Shown here: positions 22,032 through 31,773 of the stretch, piece by piece
How positions within the stretch are numbered: position 1 is the stretch's first letter
How the letters are laid out: the number at the start of each line of letters is the position of its first letter
NCBI GenBank assembly: GCA_021199495.1
Contig: JAJQHY010000006.1
Span: forward strand, 1 to 64,000
Length of the DNA: 64,000 nucleotides
Direction of reading: 5' to 3'
Source of the DNA: Lachnospiraceae bacterium
Lineage (GTDB): Bacteria > Bacillota > Clostridia > Lachnospirales > Lachnospiraceae
Program-made: the position numbers and the translations under genes
The notes under the pieces: model-generated
What the model was told of the DNA's origin: nothing
Databases searched by the model: none
What the model saw: only the letters and a program-made list of their open reading frames with translations

Positions 22032-23465
22032 CTACTCCGTCAGCCAGTTCACAATCTCCTGAAAAGCCATGCCATGGGAGGCTTTGATCAGCACCGTATC
22101 TCTCTCAAAATCCGCGGGAGAAAAGGCTTTGAAAAAGCTTTCCTTATCCGGAAAATAAAATGCATTTGTATTTTTCAAAGATACAGCTCCTTCCTGCATC
22201 GCCCTCGACAGCTCCCCGATGCAGATCAGCCGATCTACGCCCGCCCTCGCCGCGTAAACGCCGACATCCTTATGCAGGGCAAGCTCCTCCTCTCCCAGTT
22301 CAAACATATCGCCGAGAATAGCGGTTTTAAGACCCTTTGCCGACATCAGCAGGTCGATGGCGGATTTCATGGAGACCGGATTGGCGTTATAACAGTCATC
22401 AATGACCGTCATGTCCCCTTTGCGAATGATATGGCTGCGGCCGTCCACCGCACGCACGGAGGCAATGCCGTTCACAATTTCTGTCTGGGTCAGTCCCAGC
22501 AGGTGTCCCACCGCGGCTGCCGCCAGGGCATTTGTCACCATGTGTTCGCCCGGAAGCGGGACGAAGGCTTCCACGCTCTCCCCGAAAATATTCATCACAA
22601 AACGGCTGCCAAAGAGGTCTGTATCCAGGATTTTTTCCAGATAAACATCCGGCGGATCCGTTTGCGTCCGGCTGTCCGGACTTTCATTCAACGCCGTCCC
22701 GGCAATACAGTCTCTGGCAACAGCTTTATTCCGGCCAAAATAAACCGGCCTTCTCCCCCGCACTTCCTGTACCGTCACCAGCTTGTCATCATCCCCGTTC
22801 AAGACCGCCCTGCCATTCTCAGGCAGCCCCTGAAAGATCGCCGTTTTCGCCTTCAGAACCCCATCCCGGTCACCCAGGTTCTCCAGGTGGCACTGACCAA
22901 TATTGGTTATGACAGCAATGTCAGGTCTTACGATGGCAGTCAGGCGCTCCATCTCGCCGAAATGATTGATCCCCATTTCAATCACAGCCGCCTCATGTTC
23001 GTCGCGGATGCGCAGGATGGTCAGCGGCACCCCTACCTCGTTATTATAATTGCCCGCGGTCTTTAAGACGCGAAATTTACCGGAGAGCGCGGCTGCGATC
23101 ATCTCCTTGGTGCTGGTCTTGCCCACACTGCCGGTAACTCCGACCACAGGAATGGTGAGCTGCTGCCGGTAATAGGCCGCGACCTGCTTTAAGGCCCGAA
23201 AGCTATCCTCCACCAGAATATAGGGGATATCCACGTCCGGCGCTTTCTCGCACACGACAAGCGCGGCCCCCTTTGCCGCTGCCTGCCCAATAAAGCTGTG
23301 GCCGTCCACCCGCTCACCACGGGTCGCAAAAAACAGATATCCCGGCTCAATCTTACGGGAGTCCAAGTCCGCGCCGGTGATTTCAAACGCTTCCCTTCCT
23401 TCGCCGTTGTGCAGCGGACACTCCAGACAGGCCGCGATATTCTGCAAAGTCATATTCTTCATCAT
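22032..23465 (-). CDS. murF: UDP-MurNAc-tripeptide-D-Ala-D-Ala ligase
   Basis: This 477-aa Mur ligase adds D-Ala-D-Ala to the UDP-muramyl tripeptide, the last cytoplasmic step of the peptidoglycan precursor. The P-loop is VVGVTGSVGKTSTKEM near residue 110, followed by NYNNEVGVPLTIL and VIEMGINHFGEM, all typical of MurF. The start at 23465 (MMKNMTLQNIAACL) has GGAGG just upstream; an extension to 23546 is not family-like. It follows ddl, which makes its substrate. Confidence 0.95.
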   Translation of the reverse strand: MMKNMTLQNIAACLECPLHNGEGREAFEITGADLDSRKIEPGYLFFATRGERVDGHSFIGQAAAKGAALVVCEKAPDVDIPYILVEDSFRALKQVAAYYRQQLTIPVVGVTGSVGKTSTKEMIAAALSGKFRVLKTAGNYNNEVGVPLTILRIRDEHEAAVIEMGINHFGEMERLTAIVRPDIAVITNIGQCHLENLGDRDGVLKAKTAIFQGLPENGRAVLNGDDDKLVTVQEVRGRRPVYFGRNKAVARDCIAGTALNESPDSRTQTDPPDVYLEKILDTDLFGSRFVMNIFGESVEAFVPLPGEHMVTNALAAAAVGHLLGLTQTEIVNGIASVRAVDGRSHIIRKGDMTVIDDCYNANPVSMKSAIDLLMSAKGLKTAILGDMFELGEEELALHKDVGVYAARAGVDRLICIGELSRAMQEGAVSLKNTNAFYFPDKESFFKAFSPADFERDTVLIKASHGMAFQEIVNWLTE

Positions 23466-23564
23466 TTTCCTCCGGAAAGGGTCAGTTTGGTTCAGGCAGC
23501 CAGGACACGCCCGCAGCAGGGCAGGGCGCAGTCCGCGCCGCCTCACATTCCTTCCGCGAACAGT

Positions 23565-24599
23565 CTATTCCTGCTTTCTCAGCGAAAGATCAATAATCCA
23601 CTGGCAAAGCGCAGCATAATCCTTACCCAGGACAGCCGCCTCCTGCGGCAAAAGTGACGTTGGTGTCATGCCAGGCAGTGTATTGGCCTCCAGGCAGTAA
23701 ATGCTGCCGTCTTCTCCCATCATGAAATCCATGCGGGCATAATTTTTCAGATGCAGAACCCGGAAAACCTTCTCCGCACAGGCCTGCATTTCCTCCGTTT
23801 TTTCCGCGGACAGGTCTGCCGGACAGGTTTCCACCGTGCTTCCGGGCTGGTATTTGTTTTTGTAATCATAAAAGCCGGTGATGGGAGCAATCTCGATGAC
23901 AGGAAGAGCCTTGCCGTCCACCACGCCCACACTGAACTCGCGGCCTTTGATATACTGCTCGATAATGATCTCATCATCGAAGGAAAAGGCGCCGGCCTTC
24001 GCCGCCTCATATTCTGACGGATCTGTCACAATATAGGTGCCCACACTCGATCCGCCGCTGCAGCACTTGACCACCAGCGGGAACGGCACGGTCATGGGAT
24101 CTTCTTCTCCTTTTTTTAAGGAAATACCGGCAGGCGTCGGAATGCCATGCTCACGGAAGAGATCCTTCGCGATCGATTTGTCCATCGCCAGGGCACAGCT
24201 CACATAATCCGTCCCTGTATAGTGGATTCCCATCAGGTCGAAATACGCCTGGATCTTCCCATTTTCACCCTCTGCTCCGTGCAGCGCCATAAAGACCACG
24301 TCCGCCTCCTGGCAGAGCGTGATCACGTTCGGCCCGAAAAAGCACTTTTTATAATCCGGGCGCATGGCGATCACCTGGCTCAAATCCGGGTGTTCCACGC
24401 CCACAGCCCCAATCTCAGCCGCCCAGTCCTTTTCCAAAGCAAAAATATCCGCCGGGATTTCCCCCGGCATTCCCAGGAATACATCCAGCAGAATCACCTG
24501 ATGTCCCAGACTTTTTAACGCCCTATAGGCACCCATGCCGGATGAAAGCGACACATCGCGCTCCGTACTGATTCCCCCGGCTAAAACTACTATCTTCAT
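23565..24599 (-). CDS. ddl: D-alanine--D-alanine ligase
   Basis: This 344-aa ATP-grasp enzyme supplies the dipeptide used by the downstream MurF. It has the N-terminal MKIVVLAGGISTERDVSL, the ATP-grasp core with PLVVKCCSGGSSVGTY, and the C-terminal YARMDFMMGEDGSIYCLEANTLPGM cut across positions 300-330. The ATG at 24597-24599 is preceded by GAGGG. Longer open reading to 24752 lacks family similarity. It lies after a two-component system on the same strand. Confidence 0.94.
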   Translation of the reverse strand: MKIVVLAGGISTERDVSLSSGMGAYRALKSLGHQVILLDVFLGMPGEIPADIFALEKDWAAEIGAVGVEHPDLSQVIAMRPDYKKCFFGPNVITLCQEADVVFMALHGAEGENGKIQAYFDLMGIHYTGTDYVSCALAMDKSIAKDLFREHGIPTPAGISLKKGEEDPMTVPFPLVVKCCSGGSSVGTYIVTDPSEYEAAKAGAFSFDDEIIIEQYIKGREFSVGVVDGKALPVIEIAPITGFYDYKNKYQPGSTVETCPADLSAEKTEEMQACAEKVFRVLHLKNYARMDFMMGEDGSIYCLEANTLPGMTPTSLLPQEAAVLGKDYAALCQWIIDLSLRKQE

Positions 24600-24754
24600 A
24601 CAAAATCCCTCACATAATCGATAATATGCCCGGCAAAAATTTTCTGTACCCGGCACCCACTGATCATAGCATATAATTTCCGTCTTTTCAATCCCGCCGT
24701 ACAGCTGCATTTTAAGAGAAATATCTCCCGGCAGCGGCAGGCCGCACCTCACCG

Positions 24755-26182
24755 TCAGTCTTCCACCTGTGACACCGGCAGCGTAAATATAAACTCCGTT
24801 CCCGCTCCCAGGGTGCTGATCACGTTAATATGCTCCCCGTGCGAGCGAATGATCTCCTTGGTAATGGAAAGTCCCAGGCCGGTTCCCTTTTTGTCCTTTC
24901 CGCGGGAGTTGTCCGATTTATAAAACCGCTCCCAGACCAGGCTCAGTTCCTCCTTCGGGATCCCGATTCCATAATCCTTGACAGAGACATAGAGCTTATT
25001 CTTTTTCTCGGTGGCCTCAATCTGAATTTTGGAATTCTGGTTACTGAATTTGATCGCGTTGTCTAACAGATTGTACAGGACCTGCTGAATTTTTTCCATG
25101 TCCGCGTTGACATAAAGCTCGTCGCCGGTCAATATCAGCTGCAGACGGATATTTTTATCCCTGCACCGGCCCTCGAAGGTCGCCGCCACCGAGCGGATCA
25201 CCGTGTTGATGTCAAAATCCGTGCGGTTGAGCATCATCCCTTTGGTGTTCAGATTATTTAACTGTAAAAGAGAATTGGTCAGCTTGGTCAGGCGCTGCGT
25301 TTCATTTAACACAATCTGAATATATTTTTCATGAAGCTCGGGCGGAATGGTGCCGTCGAGCATGGCCTGCAGATAGCCCTGGATGGAGGTTAAGGGCGAG
25401 CGGAAATCGTGGCTGACATTGGCGACAAACTGTTTCTGATTGTCCTCAGAGCGGGCGATCTCCCCCGCCATGTAGGAAAGGATCCCCGCCAGATATCCCA
25501 GCTCATCATTGCTCTCCGGCTGCAGATCATAGTGATAATTGCCGGAGGCATACTGCTCCGTGGCGGTGGTAATCCGCCGCAGCGGGATATAGACAAAGGC
25601 CGTGAAAAAGAGCAGAATAATCAAAGACAGGGCCAGCAGAATCGCAAACATCAGAAACATAAAGCCCTGCATGTCATTGTAGCTCTGTACGATATTGGAG
25701 TAAGGATAATGAATCACCACATAGCCATTGATCTGATAGGTGTCGTCCGTGGTGATGGACGCCAGAACGCTCAACTGTTCCTCGTCAAAATAATCAAAAA
25801 AAGTCCCTGTGGTATAATAATTGCCCGCCAGCGCGGAGGTATCAAACCCTTCCACGATAATGACGTCGTCCACATCCATCTCCATGGAAGAATTGAGCAC
25901 CATACGGCCGCTGGGGTTCAAAATCCAGATTTCCGCACTGGTGAAAGCTGAGAAGGTATCCAGCTGCGATTTGACGCTCTCCAGGGTCGCATCACCGGTG
26001 TAAAGGCCGGATGCGTAGGTGTCCGCGATGGTGACAGCCTCCCGGTACAGGGCCAGCGCCTGTTTTTTTTCAAAATAGCGTGTCAGTACCTGCGGCATGG
26101 AAAAAGAAATGGCCAGATAGGCGAACACACCATAAATGACGTATCCCAGCAAAAAAGTCCAGTAAATACTGCGGCGGCGCAT
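24755..26182 (-). CDS. HAMP-domain sensor histidine kinase
   Basis: This 475-aa membrane kinase has helix 1 at residues about 8-28, an outer sensor of about 145 residues, helix 2 near 175-200 and a HAMP linker. The HisKA domain has the phospho-His in SHDFRSPLTSIQGY, and the ATPase domain has LLDNAIKFS (N box), DYGIGIP and GTGLGLS (G boxes). It pairs with the response regulator 9 bp upstream. Its position before ddl-murF suggests a role in envelope homeostasis, but the signal cannot be inferred. Confidence 0.94.
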   Translation of the reverse strand: MRRRSIYWTFLLGYVIYGVFAYLAISFSMPQVLTRYFEKKQALALYREAVTIADTYASGLYTGDATLESVKSQLDTFSAFTSAEIWILNPSGRMVLNSSMEMDVDDVIIVEGFDTSALAGNYYTTGTFFDYFDEEQLSVLASITTDDTYQINGYVVIHYPYSNIVQSYNDMQGFMFLMFAILLALSLIILLFFTAFVYIPLRRITTATEQYASGNYHYDLQPESNDELGYLAGILSYMAGEIARSEDNQKQFVANVSHDFRSPLTSIQGYLQAMLDGTIPPELHEKYIQIVLNETQRLTKLTNSLLQLNNLNTKGMMLNRTDFDINTVIRSVAATFEGRCRDKNIRLQLILTGDELYVNADMEKIQQVLYNLLDNAIKFSNQNSKIQIEATEKKNKLYVSVKDYGIGIPKEELSLVWERFYKSDNSRGKDKKGTGLGLSITKEIIRSHGEHINVISTLGAGTEFIFTLPVSQVED

Positions 26183-26191
26183 AATATCCTC

Positions 26192-26890
26192 CTATCGGGT
26201 CTCAAACTTGTAGCCGATGCCCCAGATCGTCGCGATTTTCCAGTGCGGGTGATCCTTGATTTTTTCTCGCAGGCGCTTGATGTGCACATCCACGGTGCGG
26301 GTGTCGCCCATGTATTCGTATCCCCAGATCTGATCCAGGAGCTGCTCTCTGGTGAAAACATGATTGGGCGAAGACGCAAGAAAATATAAAAGCTCCAGCT
26401 CCTTGGGCGGCATATCGACCGTTTTTCCCATATAGGTGACGGAATAGTTGGTCAGACTGACCGTCAGATCCGGATAGGAGACAGCCTTGATTCCCGGCTG
26501 GATTTCCTCCTGCGCCGCAGGCTTGCAGCGGCGCAGCACGGCCTTGACCCGCGCCACCAGTTCCTTGGAGTCAAACGGCTTTTCCATGTAATCGTCGGCT
26601 CCTAACTCCAGCCCCAGCACCTTATCAAACACTTCCCCCTTGGCAGAAAGCATGATAATCGGGGTCGTGGAGGTGGCTCTGATTTCCCGGCAGACCTGGT
26701 AGCCGTCGATGCCCGGAAGCATCAGATCAAGTAAAATCAGATCCGGCTGAAAGCTTTTGTGGGCCAGAAGTGCACTCTCTCCGTCGCTGACAATCTGCGT
26801 GTCAAAGCACTCTTTGGTAAGATAAAGACTGATCAGCTCGGCAATGTTCGCATCGTCGTCCACGATCAGGATTTTCTGTTTTGAGGTCAT
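26192..26890 (-). CDS. OmpR/PhoB-family response regulator
   Basis: This 232-aa protein has a receiver domain (residues 1-120; acidic pocket in VDDDAN, phospho-Asp in LILLDLMLPG, Lys in MEKPF) and a C-terminal winged helix (PKELELLYFLASSPNHVFTR, DVHIKRLREKI). It is the first gene of the two-component operon and is phosphorylated by the kinase that follows. The family includes VanR and WalR, but no close assignment is possible here. Confidence 0.95.
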   Translation of the reverse strand: MTSKQKILIVDDDANIAELISLYLTKECFDTQIVSDGESALLAHKSFQPDLILLDLMLPGIDGYQVCREIRATSTTPIIMLSAKGEVFDKVLGLELGADDYMEKPFDSKELVARVKAVLRRCKPAAQEEIQPGIKAVSYPDLTVSLTNYSVTYMGKTVDMPPKELELLYFLASSPNHVFTREQLLDQIWGYEYMGDTRTVDVHIKRLREKIKDHPHWKIATIWGIGYKFETR

Positions 26891-26988
26891 AAAATCACTC
26901 CTTCATAAAACTGCTGTCAGACGGCTGCTTGGATCAGAGCACAGCCTGTCCCGGCAGCCTCACTGCTTCCTGGGGCAAAGCGATACGC

Positions 26989-29364
26989 TTACTTAAACAC
27001 GGCGATGGTCACACCGTAGTCTCCCTCCCCGGCCTCCCCAAGGCGGTAGGATTTGATATAGGAGGTGCGCTTTAAGTGCTGGTGCACCGCGTTGCGGAGC
27101 GCCCCTGTTCCTTTACCGTGGACGATTCGCACGGACTGCAAATGGGACAGATACGCGTCGTCCAGATACTTGTCCAGCTTCGAGATCGCCTCGTCCACTG
27201 TACAGCCTAACAGATTGATCTCCGGGGAGATGGTAAGCGCCTTGGACAGACCGCCAGTGCCGGTTCCGCTCTTTTTCGCGGGCGCGGCGGGAGCGGGGGC
27301 TTCCTCGGCCAGGACAAGGTCACTGATATTTACCTGTGTCTGCAGGATGCCGCACTGGATAAAGAGGTTGCCCTTTTTGTCCGGCAGGGAATAAATCGTG
27401 CCTGTCAGTCCGGAGGAAACGACGCGGATAGACGTACCAAGCTGGATATCTTTTGAAGCCAGGGGCTTCCCGACCTGCGCCTGTGTCTGTGCTTTCACGG
27501 AAAGCTTCGCGTTCTGTTTATCGATTTTCTCGCGCAGCTTCGCACGCTGCTTTTCTAAGTCTCCCACGGTAGCGGAGCGCGATTTGTTCATCTGTCGGAT
27601 GGTCTCGTCCGCGGTGTCCTTGGCCTCCTGCAAAATAGCGCGGGCCTGTTCGTTGGCCTCCCGCAGGATTTTGTTTTTCGAGGCATCCAGCTTCTCCTGC
27701 TTTTCCTCAAGCTCCTTTTTCAGCCTTTTAATCTCGGCCTTATTGGCCGCGATTTCCTTCTGGTCACGCTCCAGCGCCTTCCTGCTTTGCTCCAGGCTCG
27801 CAATCACGTCCTCGAAGCTTTCCTTGTCGGAGCTGATCTGCTCCTTCGCCGCGTCGATGATGCTCTGTGAAAGCCCCAGGCGCCTGGAAATGGCAAAGGC
27901 GTTGCTCTTGCCCGGAATACCGATCAGAAGCCGGTATGTCGGCCGTAGGCTGGCCACATCAAACTCACAGCAGGCGTTTTCCACAAAGGGCGTGGAGAGC
28001 GCGTAGAGCTTTAACTCGCTGTAATGAGTGGTCGCCATGGTACGGATACCACGGTCGTGGAGATAATTTAAAATCGCGATGGCCAGGGCCGCGCCCTCGG
28101 TAGGGTCGGTTCCCGCGCCCAGCTCATCAAAGAGGCAGAGGCTGTCTATATCAGCGTATTTTAAAATTGATACAATATTGGTCATGTGCGCGGAGAAGGT
28201 ACTCAGGCTCTGCTCAATGCTCTGCTCATCGCCGATATCCGCGTACACCCGGGTGAATAGTCCTAATTCCGAGCGGTCCAGGGCCGGAATATGCAGTCCC
28301 GCCTGCCCCATCAGGGTAAACAGGCCCACCGTTTTTAAGGAGACCGTTTTGCCGCCGGTATTGGGACCGGTGACGATTAAAAGATCAAAGTCCCGTCCCA
28401 GGCTGATGTCGATCGGTACTACAGTTTTTGGGTCAAGCAGAGGATGACGGCCGCCCCGGATCCGGATCTCATGATCCTCATTGAAAAGCGGTCGGGTCGC
28501 GTTCATATCCATCGCCAGCTGCGCCTTCGCGAAAATAAAGTCGAGCTTCGTCATCAGCTTCTGATTGCGCAGAAGCTCTTTGGTGTGCGCACCAGCCTGG
28601 GCGCTCAAATCAGCCAGAATCTGATGAATTTCCTCCTGCTCCTCAATCTCCAGCTCACGGATCTCATTGTTTAAGGAAACAACCGCGGCCGGCTCAATGA
28701 AGTAGGTGGAGCCGGTGGCAGACTGGTCATGCACCATACCGGAAACCTGTCCCTTGTATTCCGCGCGAACAGGCAGGCAATAGCGGTTGTCCCGCATGGT
28801 AATGACAGCGTCCTGCAGCATGGTGCGCATGGAACCCGTAACCATACTGTTCAACTGCGTATGAATGCGGTCCGAAGTGATCCGCTTCTGCCTGCGGATC
28901 CGCTTTAAGTTGGAGGAGGCATCGTCCGCGATTTCATCCTCGCTTAAAATACAGCGCCGAATTTCCCCGGAAATCTGCGGCAGGGGGCTTAAGCCCTCGA
29001 ACAGCTCTGTTAAAGAATCGTCCGGCGCATCCTCCTTCACCTGGCGTCCGTAACGTCTGACGCGCTCCGTATTCTCTAAAAGTCCCGCAATTCCCAGAAG
29101 CTCCTGGACGGACAGGGCGCTGCCGATCTCCAGAGACTTGACGGCATAGCCAATATCGCGGTTGCTGCCGAAAGAGGTCCTGCCGTGCGCAAATAAACGC
29201 GCAAGGGCGTCCGCAGTCTGCGTCTGCGCCTGATTGATCTGATCAATGTCAGTGGAGGGCGTCAACGCCTCGCACATGGCTTTACCGGGGGCAGAGTTTG
29301 CCCTGTCCGAGAGCATGGAGATGATTTTGGGGTATTCTAATATTTTCAGTCCTTTTTTGTTCAT
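26989..29364 (-). CDS. mutS2: MutS2 ATPase/endonuclease
   Basis: This 791-aa MutS2 is of typical length. It has an N-terminal helical core, the MutS-type ATPase (TGPNTGGKTVSLKT near residue 340, LFDELGAGTDPTEG near 420), a long coiled coil (about 520-640) and a C-terminal Smr nuclease domain (VRIVHGKGTGALR). It lacks the mismatch-recognition domain of MutS. In Firmicutes MutS2 acts on branched DNA and on stalled or collided ribosomes. Its start overlaps the trmL stop by 4 bp. Confidence 0.96.
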   Translation of the reverse strand: MNKKGLKILEYPKIISMLSDRANSAPGKAMCEALTPSTDIDQINQAQTQTADALARLFAHGRTSFGSNRDIGYAVKSLEIGSALSVQELLGIAGLLENTERVRRYGRQVKEDAPDDSLTELFEGLSPLPQISGEIRRCILSEDEIADDASSNLKRIRRQKRITSDRIHTQLNSMVTGSMRTMLQDAVITMRDNRYCLPVRAEYKGQVSGMVHDQSATGSTYFIEPAAVVSLNNEIRELEIEEQEEIHQILADLSAQAGAHTKELLRNQKLMTKLDFIFAKAQLAMDMNATRPLFNEDHEIRIRGGRHPLLDPKTVVPIDISLGRDFDLLIVTGPNTGGKTVSLKTVGLFTLMGQAGLHIPALDRSELGLFTRVYADIGDEQSIEQSLSTFSAHMTNIVSILKYADIDSLCLFDELGAGTDPTEGAALAIAILNYLHDRGIRTMATTHYSELKLYALSTPFVENACCEFDVASLRPTYRLLIGIPGKSNAFAISRRLGLSQSIIDAAKEQISSDKESFEDVIASLEQSRKALERDQKEIAANKAEIKRLKKELEEKQEKLDASKNKILREANEQARAILQEAKDTADETIRQMNKSRSATVGDLEKQRAKLREKIDKQNAKLSVKAQTQAQVGKPLASKDIQLGTSIRVVSSGLTGTIYSLPDKKGNLFIQCGILQTQVNISDLVLAEEAPAPAAPAKKSGTGTGGLSKALTISPEINLLGCTVDEAISKLDKYLDDAYLSHLQSVRIVHGKGTGALRNAVHQHLKRTSYIKSYRLGEAGEGDYGVTIAVFK

Positions 29365-29867
29365 GGAATCATCTCCTCACTCCAATGCAGCCGGTGCAGC
29401 GCTCCTTCTGTCTCAAGCCCCGCGAAATCCTGCTGCCGCAGGGCCTCATACAGGACAATCGCCACTGAATTGGATAAATTAAGAGAGCGGATCCTGGGCA
29501 GCATGGGAATTCGGATGCAGGTCTCCTCGTGCTCCACCAGAATTTCCTCCGGGATGCCGGCACTCTCTTTGCCAAACATAATATAGTCATCCTGTCCAAA
29601 CTGTGCTTCCGTATAAGCGCGGCGGGCCTTTGTAGTGGCGTACCAGATCTTTGCGCCCGGATGCAGGTCCGTAAATTCCTGATAATTCATATAGCGGTGC
29701 AGATCCAGATGCTCCCAGTAGTCCATACCCGCGCGCTTCAGCAGCTTTTCATCGAGACGGAAGCCCAGCGGCTCGATCAGGTGCAGGCTCGTGCCGGTCG
29801 CCACGCATGTCCGGCCGATGTTTCCGGTATTCTGCGGAATCTCCGGCTGATGTAAAATAATGTGCAT
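29361..29867 (-). CDS. trmL: tRNA (cytidine(34)-2'-O)-methyltransferase
   Basis: This 168-aa SPOUT methyltransferase modifies the wobble position of tRNA-Leu isoacceptors. The family signatures are NTGNIGRTCVATG near the N-terminus, MFGKESAGIPEE in the middle and RSLNLSNSVAIVLYEALRQ at the C-terminal knot. I chose the ATG at 29865-29867 (MHIILHQPEIPQN), the usual start of the family. It is translationally coupled with mutS2. Confidence 0.94.
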   Translation of the reverse strand: MHIILHQPEIPQNTGNIGRTCVATGTSLHLIEPLGFRLDEKLLKRAGMDYWEHLDLHRYMNYQEFTDLHPGAKIWYATTKARRAYTEAQFGQDDYIMFGKESAGIPEEILVEHEETCIRIPMLPRIRSLNLSNSVAIVLYEALRQQDFAGLETEGALHRLHWSEEMIP

Positions 29868-29972
29868 GATTTTATAACCTTCTGTAAGAGCGTGCATAAC
29901 GATCCCCGTCGGCTGCGGATTCAGCGAACCCGTCCGGCAGATGCGCCGTGATATCTTCTGCACTCCCGTCTG

Positions 29973-30002
29973 AAAAAAAGGCGGCCGCACACTGCAGCCG
30001 CC
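29973..30002 (-). terminator. Rho-independent terminator of the Lrp-aminotransferase operon
   Basis: On the minus strand GGCGGC (29997-30002) pairs with GCCGCC (29980-29985) and is followed by a run of seven T (29973-29979). It starts 14 bp after the aminotransferase stop codon. Confidence 0.93.
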
Positions 30003-30015
30003 TCCAAAAGTCAGT

Positions 30016-31197
30016 TTATTTTCCTTCCTGCTGTTCCCTGCGCAGCTTCTCTATAAAACGTCCCAGCCTGCCGATGGCGACCTTCAGATTCTCCAGTGAA
30101 TAGGCATAGGAAATACGGATAAATCCTTCCCCGGAATCGCCAAACGCTGTGCCCGGCACCACTGCCACCTTTTCTTCCTCCAGAAAACGGGTGGCAAACT
30201 CGTCGCTCGTCATGCCGAATTCCTTAATGCAGGGGAACACGTAAAACGCGCCGTAGGGCTCAAAGCACTGCAGACCCATCTCTTTGAATGTATGTAAAAG
30301 ATAGCGTCGGCGCTGGTTATAGGCCATGCGCATCTCCTCCACATCCGCGTCCCCGTTTCGCATCGCCTCCACCGCAGCGTACTGGCTGGTGGTAGGGGCA
30401 CACATGATGGCAAACTGATGGATCTTGGTCATCTGCTCGATAATCGGAGCCGGCCCGCAGGCGTAGCCCAAGCGCCAGCCGGTCATGGCATAAGCCTTGG
30501 AAAAGCCATTGATCAGGATGGTTCTCTCAAGCATGCCGGGGATTTCCACGATGGATACGTGCTTCTCCTTATAGGTCAGAGCCGCGTAGATCTCATCGCT
30601 GATCACATACAGGTCATGTGCCTCGATCACTTTGGCGATGGCCTCCAAATCAGCCCGCTCCATGATCGCGCCGGTCGGGTTATTCGGGAAGGGAAGAATC
30701 AGGATTTTCGTCTTCTCCGTGATGGCTTCCTCCAGCTCGGCGGCCGTTAAGCGGAACTCATTCTCTTCTTTTAAATTGATAATTACCGGCTTCGCCCCGG
30801 TTAAAATTGCGCACGGCTCATAGGAAACGTAGCTCGGCTGCGGAATCAGAACCTCATCCCCCGGATCGCACATGGCACGCAGCGCGATATCGATGGCCTC
30901 CGAGCCGCCCACCGTCACCAGAATCTCGTGATTATAGTCGTAGCTGACATTATTGTGGCGTTTATGATATCTGGCGATCTCCTGCTTTAATTCCTTTAAG
31001 CCGGCATTGGAGGTATAGAAGGTGCGCCCCTTTTCCAGGGAATAGATGCCTTCCTCCCGGATATGCCAGGGCGTGTCAAAGTCCGGCTCGCCCACGCCTA
31101 AGGAAATGGCGTCCTTCATTTCGCTGACAATATCGAAAAATTTGCGGATACCGGAGGGCTTGATGTCCACCACGGTCTTATTCAACGGGTCTCTCAT
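30016..31197 (-). CDS. PLP-dependent class I/II aminotransferase
   Basis: This 393-aa fold-type I aminotransferase has the PLP Lys in NGFSKAYAMTGWRLGY near residue 235, the PLP-phosphate region FPNNPTGAIM near 175 and the C-terminal FIRISYAYS with the substrate Arg. It belongs to the aspartate/aromatic aminotransferase group, and its amino acid is not certain. It overlaps the upstream Lrp/AsnC regulator by 4 bp, a common Clostridia pairing that suggests amino-acid-responsive control. Confidence 0.93.
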   Translation of the reverse strand: MRDPLNKTVVDIKPSGIRKFFDIVSEMKDAISLGVGEPDFDTPWHIREEGIYSLEKGRTFYTSNAGLKELKQEIARYHKRHNNVSYDYNHEILVTVGGSEAIDIALRAMCDPGDEVLIPQPSYVSYEPCAILTGAKPVIINLKEENEFRLTAAELEEAITEKTKILILPFPNNPTGAIMERADLEAIAKVIEAHDLYVISDEIYAALTYKEKHVSIVEIPGMLERTILINGFSKAYAMTGWRLGYACGPAPIIEQMTKIHQFAIMCAPTTSQYAAVEAMRNGDADVEEMRMAYNQRRRYLLHTFKEMGLQCFEPYGAFYVFPCIKEFGMTSDEFATRFLEEEKVAVVPGTAFGDSGEGFIRISYAYSLENLKVAIGRLGRFIEKLRREQQEGK

Positions 31198-31673
31198 GGC
31201 GTAACCAGCTCTCTTTCATCCTCCACTTTTGCCAGAATGGTGCCGTGGTCCTTGTATTTTTTCAGAATAAAGTGCGTCGCGGTGCTCAAAACGCTGTCAA
31301 GGGTGGACAGCTTCTGGGACACAAAGGTCGAAACCTCCTTTAAGGTCTTGCCCTCCAGCGTCACCATCAGGTCATACCCGCCGCTGATCAGATAAACCGC
31401 GTGCACCTCCGGATAGCGGTAAATGCGCTCTGCCACGCTGTCAAAGCCCTGCCCTCTCTGGGGCGTCACGCGCACCTCAATCAGGGCGCTCACCAGTTCT
31501 CTGGACGTTTTATCCCAGTTAATCAGCGTATGGTAGCCGCAGATCACGCCTTCTGCTTCCATCGCGGCCAGTTCATTGACTACGTCTACTTCCTCCACGC
31601 CCAGAATAACCGCCAGTTCTTTGGTGTCAATCCGGCTGTTTTTCTCGATGATGCTCAATAATTCTTCTCTCAT
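31194..31673 (-). CDS. Lrp/AsnC-family transcriptional regulator
   Basis: This 159-aa protein has an N-terminal helix-turn-helix (SRIDTKELAVILGVEEVDV) and a C-terminal RAM ligand-binding domain (VHAVYLISGGYDLMVTLEGK). Such proteins form octamers and respond to amino acids. Translation is coupled to the aminotransferase (ATGA overlap), which is its likely target along with itself. Confidence 0.94.
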   Translation of the reverse strand: MREELLSIIEKNSRIDTKELAVILGVEEVDVVNELAAMEAEGVICGYHTLINWDKTSRELVSALIEVRVTPQRGQGFDSVAERIYRYPEVHAVYLISGGYDLMVTLEGKTLKEVSTFVSQKLSTLDSVLSTATHFILKKYKDHGTILAKVEDERELVTP

Positions 31674-31773
31674 AATCTATCTCCTCATTCTGTCGCCACG
31701 GCACCGGCGAAATACAGGCGCTTTCATGTCTTTCTCGCAGCGGTGCATGCGTCCGTCAGGACAGCCGCCATCG

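Noticed and set aside
23466..23546. N-terminal extension of MurF
   Set aside because: The frame is open but Arg/Pro/Cys-rich and lacks family similarity; the ATG at 23465 has GGAGG.
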